This document shows positions 43,994 through 55,362 of a stretch of 64,000 bases of DNA, one piece after another; position 1 is the stretch's first letter; every line of letters starts with the position of its first letter. Position numbers and translations under genes: made by a program. The notes beneath the pieces are model-generated. The model had not been told where the DNA came from, did no database searches, and saw nothing but the letters and a program-made list of their open reading frames with translations. The stretch lies in NCBI RefSeq assembly GCF_964355755.1, contig NC_092677.1, positions 18,632,101 to 18,696,100 on the forward strand, in the 5' to 3' direction. The DNA comes from Antedon mediterranea. Lineage: Eukaryota > Echinodermata > Crinoidea > Comatulida > Antedonidae.

Positions 43994-46106
43994 GAAAGCC
44001 ACTCCGAGAGGGCATACCTCCGTCTACTGTAAAATTCTCTTACATAAGATTTCTCCGGTAAAAATATATATATATATATATATATGGGTGCGTGTCTTAA
44101 TGCTGTTTGTGATTTAGGCTAATTTCATTACAAGCATGTGTATGCGAGTTTGGTGTAATGGTTATGTAACAAGCCTTTCAATTAACAATAGCTTCAGTCG
44201 ACTAACAATAGAACAGCAACGCGAAAATCAAACGAGTGAATTTGAAAAGAAATAGGTTTTTTAAACTACTCGCATCAAGAAACGTGCACATTAAATCAGA
44301 TTATGTTTTAAAATTACAAATCACAATTTATACCTCTTGCCTCTTGTTCAAGAATGAAGTTTTTTAGATAAGTAGTTCTCGAGAAAATGCAATTTCAGTT
44401 TACTTGTTACTTTAAGACTGCTCGCTGGCTTTTGAAAAATTCTCTCCTATCTTTTAACACTAGCAGGTCTAAAAAAAGTATACTAAAAAGTAGTCCAGAA
44501 TTGGGACTGTGTTTCCAAATGGTCCCAAAATTTAATGGAATGGTCCTTGACCACATATCTATATGTCTATTCATTTTGGTAAAGATCTTGTAATTACTTT
44601 TTGAGTAATCCTGCTAACAAACAAACAAACAAACTAGCCTTCGCGCATAGCGCGATACTTGGCCAAATCAAAATTGGCCTCCTGACATTGACCCAAATTT
44701 GCACCAAAAGTGTGTGTCTTATGCTGTGTGATTTAGGCTAATTTTATTACTATCATGTGTATACGAGTTTGGTGTACAGGTTATGTAACCAGCCTTTCAA
44801 TGAACAATAGCTTCAGTCGGCTAATAATAGAACAGCACGCGGAAAACACACGGGTGAATTTGAAAAGAAATAGGTTTTGTAAACTACTCGCATCAAAAAA
44901 CCTCTATATTAAATCTAATTCAGTTTAAAAATTACAAATCACAAATTATAACTCTTGCCTCTTGTACAAAAATGAAGTTTTTGGGACAAGTAGTTCCCGA
45001 GAAAATGCAATTTAAGTTTACTTGTTAATTTAAGACTGCTCACCGGCTTTTGATAATTCTGTCCTATCTTTTAACACTAGCAGGTCTGAAAATAATTTTT
45101 AAAAGTGGTCCAGAATTGGGACCGTGGTCTGGATTTTAACCAAAATTGGGCAGAGTCGTCCTTGCACCAGGTGACATGTATGGTAGTAATTTGGAGTAAT
45201 TCGAATCAAAACTGTGAGCGCTAGAGTGATGACAAACAAACAAACAAACAAACAAACACACAAACCGCACCAATCAACATACTTGGCCAATTTTCAATTT
45301 GGCCAAGTAACAAACAAACTAGCCTTCGCGCATAGCGCGATACTTGGCCAAATCAAAATTGGCCTCCTGACATTGACCCAATTTTGACCAAAAGTGTATG
45401 TCTTATGCTGTGTGATTTAGGCTAATTTCACTACAATCATGTGTGTACGAGTTTGGTGTACAGGTTATGTAACCAGCCTTTCAACGAACAATAGCTTCAG
45501 TCGGCTAACAATAGAACAGCAACGCGAAAAACACACGGGTGAATTTGAAAAGAAATAGGTTTTGTAAACTACTCGCATCAAAAAACCTGTATATTAAATC
45601 AATTTATGTTTTAAAATTACAAATCACAAATTATAACTCTTGCCTCTTGTACAAAAATGAAGTTTTTTGGACAAGTAGTTCCCGAGAAAATGCAATTTAA
45701 GTTTACTTGTTAATTTAAGACTGCTCATCGGCTTTTGATAATTCTGTCCTATCTTTTAACACTAGCAGGTCTGAAAATAATTTTTAAAAGTGGTCCAGAA
45801 TTGGGACCGTGGTTCGGATTTTAACCAAAATTGGGCAGTGTCGTCCTTGCACCAGGTGACATGTATGGTAGTAATTTGGAGTCATTCGAATCAAAATTGT
45901 GAGCGCTAGAGTGATGACAAACAAACAAACACACACACACACACACACACAAACCGCACCAATCAACATACTTGGCCAATTTTCAATTTGGCCAAGTAAC
46001 AAACAAACACACACACAAACCAAACAGATCAACATACTTGGCCAATTTTCAATTTGGCCAAGTAACAAACACACGCTACCGATTACATATACCTCCTTGG
46101 CGGAGG
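43994..46106. mobile_element. Composite repeat element with about three tandem 685-bp units
   Basis: Units start with CTAGCCTTCGCGCATAGCGC at 44634 and 45319, and a 5'-incomplete unit precedes them from about 44080. Each ends in a CAAA/CACA microsatellite and the hairpin CTTGGCCAA...TTGGCCAAG. The outer edges carry ATACCTCCG at about 44007 and ACCTCCTTGGCGGAGGT at about 46092, itself an inverted repeat. No protein-coding capacity was recognised. Probably a non-autonomous transposon or satellite-like element in an intron. Confidence 0.6.
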
Positions 46107-46213
46107 TAAATAAATTACATTTTCTTTTCTGTTAAAAATATATAAACATTTTTTTTACTAAGTTACTTAGATATATAGCCTAACTGAGCTTTTATTGATA
46201 TTATAATAATCAG

Positions 46214-46461
46214 ATAATGAAGAACCAGTTTTCAATACGTGTCCAAAATGATACCACAGTAAACACTACTACTGGACTACCAACTGCTAATGTGTTGTGG
46301 ATTGAACCCACAGCAATGGATAACTCCGGCATATCGATTATCATTTTTACCATGGCCCCGGGAAGTATTTTTCCAATAGGTGATAACCTTGTAATATATG
46401 CATGCTGCAACTGATTCAAATGAAAACTTTGCTCTATGTTCATTTAGTATCCTTGTGAAAG
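46214..46461 (+). pseudogene. HYR exon with two frameshifts
   Basis: Clear HYR sequence, close to the exon at 60569. One extra A in the CCAAAATGAT run near 46249 and a 4-bp ATGC duplication near 46400 shift the frame. The length is 248 bp, not a multiple of three. The splice signals are still present. Confidence 0.8.
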
Positions 46462-47185
46462 GTATGTTTTAATATTTTAAAAATAATACAATCTAATTTG
46501 ATTGATCTCACCTGATATTTAATATGAATTCAGTTGTATTGATTAACTTTGGTAACATTAAACAAAAATATAAAAATAGTACAATTTAACGATGCAAATA
46601 AGGAACATAAATAAGGAACATTTGACATAGTTCCTAGTTATGTTTTACAATGTTTCGCAAGTTTAGATATGCGATAATATTGTGTTTGTAAGTTTTTTTG
46701 CTTTGTTTTTTTTTTACTTTATTATTTTTGTTTCAACTTATCAGCATATATGAAATCAATTTACTTATATAACAAAGTGCATCAATAAAGTACAATACAA
46801 CGAGGTAAATAAGAAATATTTGTTTGCAACATTTATTGTCAAAATGTTGGATGATAACTTAAATGTGTTATTTGCACGAACACTAATTGTTTGAATAATC
46901 AACATGATCAGTCACACGCTTCACTATCTACTCACACAAAATTGCCTTTTTAAAGATATGACTCATTTTTTATCCTATTTAAATCATAATTAACAAAAAG
47001 TTTTAAATCAATTGAAAATAGTATTTTGATGTTATTTGTCACTAGTAATAAAATCATAAGCATTTATATTTTATCTGATGTTGCTGTAAATCTTAAACGT
47101 GTGACGTCGCAATCTTTAAATTTGCTTTTCTCAGTTAAAATGTCTTTCCGCTTCTTTAACAGAACATTCTGTTTATTTTTTTTAG

Positions 47186-47211
47186 ATAACGAACGTCCAA
47201 TGATTATCTGA
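47186..47211 (+). pseudogene. Fragment of an HYR type A exon start
   Basis: The acceptor and first 25 bp (ATAACGAACGTCCAATGATT) duplicate the start of the exon at 47323. The preceding polypyrimidine and GTCGCAATCT segments are duplicated too, about 140 bp apart. It breaks off into a GATGAT microsatellite. Confidence 0.75.
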
Positions 47212-47322
47212 TGATGATGATGATGTTGTATTAAATTTTAAACGTGTGATGTCGCAATCTCCCTTTTGCATTTCCACATAAATATGCTTCTCTAACAGAA
47301 CATTCTGTTTATGTATATCTAG

Positions 47323-47586
47323 ATAACGAACGTCCAATGATTACCTGCCCAACAAATGTCACTTCAAACAATTATATTGGATTAGATAATGAACTAGTAA
47401 GTGTCAGCACAGATGAAGGAAGGCCAAATGCCACTGTCACCTGGGATCCTCTTGTGACAAGTGACAATAGTAATGCAACAGTGATTGTTTTGTCATCGCC
47501 ATAAAAATCAGGAGACGTGATTCCATTTACAGCAACTGATTCTTCTGGTAATATTAACACATGTGACTTTGGTCTCAATGTTGAAG
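47323..47586 (+). pseudogene. HYR type A exon with stop codon and deletion
   Basis: Type A sequence with TAA at 47502-47504, where relatives have TAT, followed by loss of about 27 bp compared with the exon at 42438. The splice sites look intact and the length is in frame. The Ngaro element begins 14 bp after the exon end. Confidence 0.85.
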
Positions 47587-47600
47587 GTAAACATAATCAG

Positions 47601-47714
47601 GAATTGGGTTGAGAACACAATTCTATTTTGAGAACGGAGAGGGCGGGTTTTTCGACCTCTTTGATCAAGCACCCTCTCTGTTAACACGATCACATTAAGT
47701 TGAAGACAATTTTC
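47601..47714 (+). repeat. Split direct repeat A1 of the Ngaro element
   Basis: 114 bp starting GAATTGGGTTGAGAACAC, almost identical to A2 at 53264-53377 (one visible A/G change near the middle). Confidence 0.9.
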
Positions 47715-48054
47715 TTATTTTTCCATCACCGATTTCCATCCTAACACGACAACATTTTTACAAGTAAGTCTTCTAACAATCCGGCACCTTATGCGACACA
47801 ACTCAGTTACTCATAATTTCCACGACTACAAATACAGCCCTTTCCATTATGGAAAGTCTACCTATGTACTGTATGTGTGGTAACGTGAGTGTATTTTAGG
47901 GTGTGTCCGGGCTACTGGTGTGATTCTAGTTTACACGAGTTTACACTGTACTAATGTTCGGTCGCCATTGTGATTTAACACGGTTTTTCGACTTTATACA
48001 TATATTATTATATATACAGTATATATATATTTCTGTATACTTTGCACATAATTA

Positions 48055-48470
48055 TTCTCTTATATGTCGTGCGATTAACGACTCGCACATGAATTTTATA
48101 TGTCGTGCGATAACGACCCGCACATTGATTGGTTTCGCCTTAGTCGAAGACAAGGCCCATACATAAATCCTCTTGTATGTCGTGCGATTAACGACTCGCA
48201 CACGAATTTTTATATTTCGTGCGATAACGACTCGTACATTTACTTTCGCCTTAATCGAAGACAAGGCCAATACATAAATCCTTTTGTAGGAAGATATTAA
48301 TGACACAAACATTACCCGCACATATACTTTTATATGTCGTGCGATGAACGACTCGCACATGAATTTTATATGTCGTGCGATAACGACTCGCACATTTACT
48401 TTCTCCTTAGTTGAAGACCAGGCCCATACATAAATCCTCTTGTAGGAAGATATTAACGACACAAAAATTT
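48055..48470. repeat. Dyad-symmetric tandem repeats in the Ngaro 5' leader
   Basis: About three higher-order units of roughly 125-150 bp. Each contains two copies of TGTCGTGCGAT(T)AACGACTCGCACA-like segments and a CGAAGACAAGGCC block followed by CATACATAAATCC. The TGCGA...TCGCA arms make each core a small hairpin. A weaker copy lies near 48600. Confidence 0.8.
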
Positions 48471-49067
48471 TTGTGATAAAAGCTCTTTTAACAGTACTGT
48501 ATTAGGTTCAGGCCCAAGAGTGCGATTTACACTGAAATCTGGCGTGCTTAACAGGCAGGCACTATAGTAACCGAAAACCACATTACACATTGGTTTGGTA
48601 TGTCGGGCGATAACAGACTAGCATTTTTCGCCTTATCAGATATTAGAACTTCTATCGAGTATCCAGTTTTCCCTACTGTGTGATATATTTACTAAGGGAC
48701 ACTGTTGTTTATTTATTTCATTTATATATATTAGGTCAAAGTGACGAGTTAAATTCTAGTTTTAATAATATATATTATTTTATATATATAATTTTATTTT
48801 TTTTAATATATACACACTTCCACTTCCTAGTAAAAAATAAAAGCTAACTTGCTATATTAACGTCTACGCCTTGTAATAGTACAAACAAACGTTTACCTTT
48901 TCCATATGTTTGGTCAAGTGAAGTTTTGAATTCAGCCTAGCTACATTATACATAGGCATAATACCTATAATAATTATATCGTACGGCAATACACACTACG
49001 TTTTGGTAAACATTATTAACATTTTGTTGTATTGTCTTCTTACATCGATTTCTGCTAGGGGTTCATA

Positions 49068-50214
49068 ATGGCCAAACGGACAGCACGTAAGACACAGAAA
49101 CAAACAGCACCCAAACAATCCAACAGCACTTCTGGGGCTTCTGGTGCACCTAAAAGGAAAGCACAAACTACACCTAAACAACTAGCTAAGAAGAAAAAGC
49201 TCCCTGCCACTGCTTCTACCAGTACAGATAATACTGACACATGTAACGCTTCGGCGGTTTCCGCCGAGGTCTCGGAAAGGCTGGAAAAAATGGAGCACAT
49301 GATTTCTGGATTGGCCGAGGTACTTACTAATTTGAGTAAGTGTGGGAAGTCTAATATAGGCATATCCGATACCACTACTACAATAGCTAACGACGCAGAA
49401 CTAAACAGCACTCGGTTCTTCGACGACACAACACCAAATACTATATCAGATATCACCATGCCACTCACTCACGCACCTGACACTATTGCCACACCGCCAA
49501 AAGACACATTTATTCCATACACTATTGTTGAAGGAGATGCAGCTCAAAACCCCCTCCGGTATACCGGAGGAATTAAGGCCAGAGCTTTGGTCCCCGACAA
49601 ATTAAAAATAAAAATTAAAGACCACAAATATGTTGAGTTTTCAGATATCGTTAACCCAGACGAAAGCGATACATTCGCGTTACAGTTCAACGGGGGCCTT
49701 GAAATGGTGCCAAAAAAGAAAAAACGATTCTTGTCCGAACATGAATGGTCCATGGCATTTTACGACTTTGCCACTATACATCTAAGCTATCATCCTGCAG
49801 ATTCAAAACATGATGCGGAACAACGCACAAAATTGGCGGTCATACGATGAGGCTTTTCGGAGAGCTAGGGAACATACCAAATGCTCATGGGCCACAGTAC
49901 GGGGCGACCTTATTCACAACTTGATGCTACAACACTATTGCCCACAAAGTCATTTTCGGGGCTTCAACACCCCACCTTTCAACAGGAAGACCACCGATTC
50001 CCAAATACCACTTCGATACTGCCAATCATACCACACCCCAGCGCGAAAGTGCTTACAACCATACCGCTGTAAGTACTCTCATCAATGCTTTAAATGCTCC
50101 GAAGACAGGCCACACCCATATTTCCTGTGCAAACGAGTTACAAATCAATCACGTCACCCATCAACAACAACATCCTCTGCTAACACCACTGCCAACCCCC
50201 CTAAGGGTAGATAA
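49068..50214 (+). CDS. Ngaro gag-like protein (frame change inside)
   Basis: The reading runs from ATG 49068: basic Lys/Ala/Thr-rich N terminus, coiled-coil-like VSAEVSERLEKMEHMISGLA, then WSMAFYDFATIHLSYHP. Conserved-looking sequence continues in the +1 frame from about 49820 (NWRSYDEAFRRARE) to the stop at 50214. That part includes a Cys/His cluster (CKYSHQCFKCSEDRPHPYFLC) that may be a nucleic-acid-binding knuckle. Either a single-base indel or a programmed frameshift lies between about 49810 and 49845. Gag is expected to bind element RNA in a particle. Confidence 0.75.
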
Positions 50215-52003
50215 ACTCGAAACCCTTCTCTCGGGATATTCCAACAAAGATTACCTCATTTCCGGCTTTACAAATGGTTTTTTCCTGAATTACGACGGTC
50301 CGGAGGCCGGCTTTACTGCAAAAAATTCAGTATCGGCATTACAGAAACCTCAAATTATCCAACCGATGATTGCTAAAAAGATTGCTACAGGGCGTATAGC
50401 TGGTCCATTCGATTTTCCCCCATTTCTACATTTCAAATCGTCACCTCTGAGTTTGAGGGAGAAATCCGTTGCAGGAAAATACAGATTAATTCATAACTTA
50501 TCATATCCGCACGACAAAAGATCAGTGGATCATAATATTCCGCAACATTACAAAACAGTCCACTATGAAAATATATCCACAGCCGTAAATATCATTCAAA
50601 AATCCACCTACCCAGCCTACCTATCAAAAAGCGATATTCAAGATGCTTTCCGGCTCATTTTCTTGCACAAAACGCAGTATCACCTTACCGGGTTCTCTTG
50701 GAGAAACAAACTGTACTACGATAAGGTCCTCCCACAAGGGTGTGGATCCTCTTGTAGAATTTTTGAATCGTTTTCAGACGGAATAAAATGGATACTGACA
50801 AATAAACTAGCATGTAAAAACGTAGTCAAGGTTTTAGACGATTTCCTGCTTATAGGCGATACAAAACATGAGTGCCAAAGGTACCTTAACAATCTCATTG
50901 CCTTATCAGGTGAAATTGGCCTTCCTCTCTCTCCTCACAAAACAGTTGAGCCAACTACAAAATTAACCTTCCTAGGGATCGAACTGGATACGCGAGCTAT
51001 GGTAGCCAGATTACCCAAGAACAAACTAGAAAAGTATAGGTCCGAAGTAGAAAAATGGTCAAGTTTACATTACATAACACTCAGAGAACTTCAATCTCTT
51101 ACCGGCAAACTTCAGTTCGCCACGTGCGTTATTAAGACCGGCAGGGCTTTCCTTACAAGACTATATACACTCACGAAAGGTCAGACAAATCCCGACTCAA
51201 AAACACGTATTACACAAGGAGTACGGGAATATTTAAAAATTTGGATACAATTTCTTGACCAATACAATGGAACCACTATCATCAATGTACTACCAAAAAA
51301 GTACTCCGAATGCCTTCACTTCTTTTCAGATGCTTCCAAAAGGGAATTTGGTGCTACATTTGGGGCTACGTGGGTACACGGTATATGGCCAGAACGTTGG
51401 AAGAAGTTAGATATAATGGTTTTAGAAATGTACCCTATTTATCTCATGATATCACTGTACTCAAGCCAACTGGCCAACACTCATGTAGTATTTCACACCG
51501 ATAACCTACCCAATGTCTATCATGTTAACAATAAAACTAGTTCTAATTCTGATGTAATGCGCATAATCAGGCCGTTAGTGTTAGTACTACTTACACATAA
51601 TATACATCTAACAGCCAGGCATATACCAGGTATTAAAAATGTACTAAGTGATGCAATTTCCCGTTCACAGGTAACGCAAAAACTTCTCAAACAATTCGGA
51701 ATGCATCAAAACCCATTAACAATACCACCGCATCTGCTACCAGAGAACTTCGTGCATTCACGAAAACCTGATAAGAGCTTCCGTCACGACTGGAACCAGA
51801 AAATCATACAACAGGGCGTGGTCAACCTTACTTATGTTCCTACAAAGCCACCACCTACCACATCAAATGCCTATCTCACCACCCCACATCTCACTTTTCG
51901 TCTGCCACCTCTTTCGGACAGGTCTCAACCAAAATACCATAATAACGTATCTAAGTGCCATTGCATTCATGCACAAAATTACCAACAACCCAGACCCTAC
52001 TAA
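50201..52003 (+). CDS. Ngaro reverse transcriptase and RNase H
   Basis: The frame is open from within the gag end; the first ATG is at 50366, but conserved-looking sequence (LLSGYSNKDYLISGF) precedes it. RT: LSKSDIQDAFRL, PQGCGSSCRIFE and the active site VLDDFLLIG. RNase H follows: FSDASKREFGA, LEMYPI, FHTDN and LSDAISR supply the D-E-D-D residues. This domain order and LDDF core are typical of DIRS/Ngaro elements. The 3' end overlaps the recombinase frame by about 170 bp. Confidence 0.9.
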   Translation, partial: LRVDKLETLLSGYSNKDYLISGFTNGFFLNYDGPEAGFTAKNSVSALQKPQIIQPMIAKKIATGRIAGPFDFPPFLHFKSSPLSLREKSVAGKYRLIHNLSYPHDKRSVDHNIPQHYKTVHYENISTAVNIIQKSTYPAYLSKSDIQDAFRLIFLHKTQYHLTGFSWRNKLYYDKVLPQGCGSSCRIFESFSDGIKWILTNKLACKNVVKVLDDFLLIGDTKHECQRYLNNLIALSGEIGLPLSPHKTVEPTTKLTFLGIELDTRAMVARLPKNKLEKYRSEVEKWSSLHYITLRELQSLTGKLQFATCVIKTGRAFLTRLYTLTKGQTNPDSKTRITQGVREYLKIWIQFLDQYNGTTIINVLPKKYSECLHFFSDASKREFGATFGATWVHGIWPERWKKLDIMVLEMYPIYLMISLYSSQLANTHVVFHTDNLPNVYHVNNKTSSNSDVMRIIRPLVLVLLTHNIHLTARHIPGIKNVLSDAISRSQVTQKLLKQFGMHQNPLTIPPHLLPENFVHSRKPDKSFRHDWNQKIIQQGVVNLTYVPTKPPPTTSNAYLTTPHLTFRLPPLSDRSQPKYHNNVSKCHCIHAQNYQQPRPY

Positions 52004-52661
52004 CATACCATTGTTAACTATTGTCACAAGAGGTGCCGGGAAGCTATACAACGTTGCCAGCCGCCGCCGACGCCTTTACCCGGTTACCACTACCATAATG
52101 GAGAAGCTTCTCGCTCAACTCAAGCTTATTAAGAGCAATGAATACGAAAGGAAATTTTATAAAGCTTTGTTCCTCACCTGTTACTACGCTTATGCGAGAG
52201 CAAGTGAAATGGTACGGACCAATAATCCGGAACACGTCCTAAAACTGCGTGACATTACCATATCACACACTAATGTTACCTTCCAATTTAAATCCTTAAA
52301 ACACCACAAGGGCGAATCCCAACATTTCAGCATTAGCAAAAAAGGAAACAGCATATTATGCCCGGTACAGGTGTTACAGGATTACAATTCGATCAGGCCT
52401 ACGACTCGGGGGCAATTTTTCATATTTCAAACCGGAGCTCCACTACTTAGGAAGCATTTAAGTCATACGTTAAAAGAAGCCGCGTTACACGCCAACTTAG
52501 ACCACACCCGGTACAACACACACTCGTTCAGAATCAGAAGGGCCACGCAACTTAGAGACCTGGGCGCAGGTGAACAAGAAATTCAAGCTACCGGAAGATG
52601 GAAAAGCGACGCATATAAACGATATATCCGACCCCACTTGATAACTCTTAATAATGACTAA
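51834..52661 (+). CDS. Ngaro tyrosine recombinase
   Basis: 275 residues. N-terminal SAM-like part: HISLFVCHLFRTGL and TIITYLSAIAF. Catalytic core: Arg in YARASEMV, HSFR in HSFRIRRATQL, and the nucleophile Tyr in GRWKSDAYKRYIRP. It replaces an integrase and inserts a circular DNA intermediate. It overlaps the RNase H frame; translation may use a frameshift or internal start. Confidence 0.92.
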   Translation: MFLQSHHLPHQMPISPPHISLFVCHLFRTGLNQNTIITYLSAIAFMHKITNNPDPTNIPLLTIVTRGAGKLYNVASRRRRLYPVTTTIMEKLLAQLKLIKSNEYERKFYKALFLTCYYAYARASEMVRTNNPEHVLKLRDITISHTNVTFQFKSLKHHKGESQHFSISKKGNSILCPVQVLQDYNSIRPTTRGQFFIFQTGAPLLRKHLSHTLKEAALHANLDHTRYNTHSFRIRRATQLRDLGAGEQEIQATGRWKSDAYKRYIRPHLITLNND

Positions 52662-53052
52662 TAAAAATGTACATTTACATTATAACTCACTTACATCCAT
52701 GCGTCTATTTACGTTTTTTTTTTCCTTCAGTATTGTTTATTGGCAATGTGTTAGTACAACTTTGCTCCCATGGCAGTGCACGGTAGTGGAGCCCTCGGAT
52801 TAGCCTTGGGTGGAAGGTGCTGATGCTCAACATACTGCCATGAAGTATCTGCGTATACTTTCATGGGGAGCATTGTTGTATTAATGGTGATTTTTGTACC
52901 TATCAGTCTCTTTGGAGACATTTCCAGGGAGTTCTGGTAGTACGATTTTTTTTTTTTTATCTCAGTTTCATGTGGGTAAGTGAACATTCTTCCTTGTTTC
53001 CTGCACTTTGGTGGGCTGCTCTTGGCGGTGCCTTGGCACCTGTCGCGGGCTA
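52662..53052. other. 3' untranslated region of the Ngaro element
   Basis: Between the recombinase stop and repeat B1. No further gene was recognised. Confidence 0.6.
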
Positions 53053-53624
53053 ATTTTCTCTGAGCATCCCTGTTGTGCTTACTTAGAATTGGAAAATTAT
53101 TGCTATATAACTTATATTTGCTTATGACTTTTATGTGCAGTTTTACATGGGCGAATGTTCATTTACTAATAAACTATTTAAGCCAGAACTTATGTTGTAT
53201 GCATCTTTATTTGGTATTCTATGAGTTTGTTAATTGCCGCTGTCTCCGAGTAGCAAAAATCAAGAATTGGGTTGAGAACACAATTCTATTTTGGGAACGG
53301 AGAGGGCGGGTTTTTCGACCTCTTTGATCAAGCACCCTCTCTGTTAACACGATCACATTAAGTTGAAGACAATTTTCCCTCCCTCCCGCCCAATATTTAG
53401 ACACTTAATAAGGGCTCATTTTCTCTGAGCATCCCTGTTGTGCTTACTTAGAATTGGAAAATTATTGCTATATAACTTATATTTGCTTATGACTTTTATG
53501 TGCAGTTTTACATGGGCGAATGTTCATTTACTAATAAACTATTTAAGCCAGAACTTATGTTGTATGCATCTTTATTTGGTATTCTATGAGTTTGTTAATT
53601 GCCGCTGTCTCCGAGTAGCAAAAA
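53053..53624 (+). repeat. B1-A2-B2 terminal repeat block of the Ngaro element
   Basis: B1 (53053-53259) and B2 (53418-53624) are 207 bp each and look identical by eye. A2 (53264-53377) lies between them, followed by a 40-bp C-rich spacer. Their near-identity points to recent insertion. Confidence 0.9.
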
Positions 53625-53997
53625 CATATTTACTTTTTCCAAAATTTACTTCTACTAAATCCTACTAATCACAGAAAAAATCATGACAAATCTGATCTTA
53701 TGTGAAAGGGTTATTTCAAGTCAAAAAGGTCAACATTTTACCTTTAGTGTTATCTTAGAACTTACACTAAGGATAATTTGTTTTAATCAAAAAAAAAGTA
53801 TGGGTTTTTTTATGAATAAAATAAACTAGCATAGTGTGTTTGCAAGCTATAGCATAGTCTTAGAAAGCTATAACGTACCTCAATGCTGTTTTGATTTTAG
53901 ATGTAAACAGTTTAGAATGCTTTTCTTTTTAAGTTATGTTAATTGTTGATTTAGCCCAGTTTTTTTAAAAGATTACACTAAATATCATCATATTTAG

Positions 53998-54252
53998 ATT
54001 CAGAAGCCCCATATATTATCAATTGTCAATTGGATATGACTGTTACCACAACATCTGGTGAGGCATTTGCCATCAATGTCACATGGATGGAACCAACAGC
54101 TACTGATAACTCTGAAGAGACTCCTGTACCGGTAGCAGACTACACTTCTGGTGATAATATGTTCCCAATTGGTAGCACAACAGTTCGGTATAATGTGTCA
54201 GATTCAGCAGGAAGCTTTAACGAAGATTGCAATTTTGTTGTCACTGTTGAAG
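53998..54252 (+). CDS. HYR domain exon, type C, second gene
   Basis: A phase 1-1 exon of 255 bp, open: INCQLDMTVTTTSGEAFAIN, PTATDNSEE, FPIGSTTVRYNVSDSAGS and CNFVVTVEG, with GTAGTT donor. Here CQ replaces the usual CP. Confidence 0.78.
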
Positions 54253-54534
54253 GTAGTTTGATTTTGTTGCTGTACTAATTTAGAACAAAAATGCAATTAA
54301 AAATACTAGTATGATGTCCGAACATAACATGCAAAATGTTCAGTAAAGTCAGTTGAAATATTTTAAATGTTCTCTTTTCATTTATTTTATTACATATTTA
54401 TTTTGTAATGTAATTAATATTATTATTATTTAGTGTATTATTATTTAGTCCTTTGTACTACCTAATATTCTGTTATTGTCTTATTTTCTTTTTAAAAGCA
54501 GCCTAACATACTTTAAAATGTGTTTTTATATTAG

Positions 54535-54807
54535 ATATTGAATGCCCAGTTATAAATGTAACTTCAAACAATTACAATCAAACAAGTTTTGGTTTATTAG
54601 TTATTAGCACGGATGAAGGAAATTCATTTGCCACGGTGACCTGGAACCCTCCTGTGACAAGTGACAATAGCAATGGCATGGTGAATGTAGTGTCATCACC
54701 ATATGAATCGGGTGACATGATACCAAGTGGTGTTCACACAATCACCTTTACAGCAACTGATCCTACTGGAAATAGTGACAGTTGTGATTTAAGTTTCCGG
54801 GTCCAAG
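54535..54807 (+). CDS. HYR domain exon, type A, second gene
   Basis: A phase 1-1 exon of 273 bp, open: IECPVINVTSNNYNQ, WNPPVTSDNSN, YESGDMIPSGVHTITFTATD and CDLSFRVQG, with GTATAA donor. It starts directly with ECP, lacking the usual NERPM lead. Confidence 0.78.
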
Positions 54808-55362
54808 GTATAAGTATTTTCAAGAATTTAGTAAATGTAATAACCTACCAACTTATGAACACATTATCAATGCAATAGAAACAGAAGATAATACCAGTAA
54901 ATGTTATGAAGAAAACATTTAGCATACAAAGAGGTTACACTGGTAACATGTGGTGATATCTGAGTATCTTATAAGAACAGATATAACCTCTATCAACACA
55001 TTCACACTTAGCTCTACTCTCTCTCTATAGCAGTAGTACCGAATTAAATGTTGAGCTTTATTTTGCTCATGATACTTTATTTGGGTAAGATAACCTGAGA
55101 ATGATAATTAAAATTAAAAACTGAAGGAAACAGAAAACTTTTCCTATTTTAAATTAACAGCTTAAAGAAGAATAAAGTTTTACAAACAGGATTCAATTGT
55201 GATTTAGTAATATGTTTTAACTTATGACTGTGTTTAATCCACTCCCTACGCCCAAATGATAATGATATAAGAATGTCATTGGTGAGGTACTTTCTGCTGA
55301 ATACAGTATACTAGTTTTTTTTTCATTTAAATAATATTAATTAATTTATATGTCAAGTATAG

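Larger units (their letters stand above)
47601..53624 (+). mobile_element. Ngaro-like tyrosine-recombinase retrotransposon, 6,024 bp
   Basis: Split direct repeats are arranged A1 (47601-47714), coding region, B1 (53053-53259), A2 (53264-53377), B2 (53418-53624), the Ngaro/PAT layout. Genes are gag, RT with RNase H, and a tyrosine recombinase. No methyltransferase domain was seen, which favours Ngaro over DIRS or PAT. No target duplication is expected for this class. Apart from a frame change in gag, the coding region is open. Confidence 0.9.

Noticed and set aside
45784-46135. Frames with CVCVCVC and THTHTH runs
   Set aside because: Translation of the CA microsatellite at the ends of the 685-bp units.
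47954-48462. Several overlapping frames on both strands in the Ngaro leader
   Set aside because: They are produced by the tandem hairpin repeats; no start context or conserved domain.
48055-48470. CRISPR-like array
   Set aside because: Repeats are not separated by unique spacers of constant length and the host is an animal.
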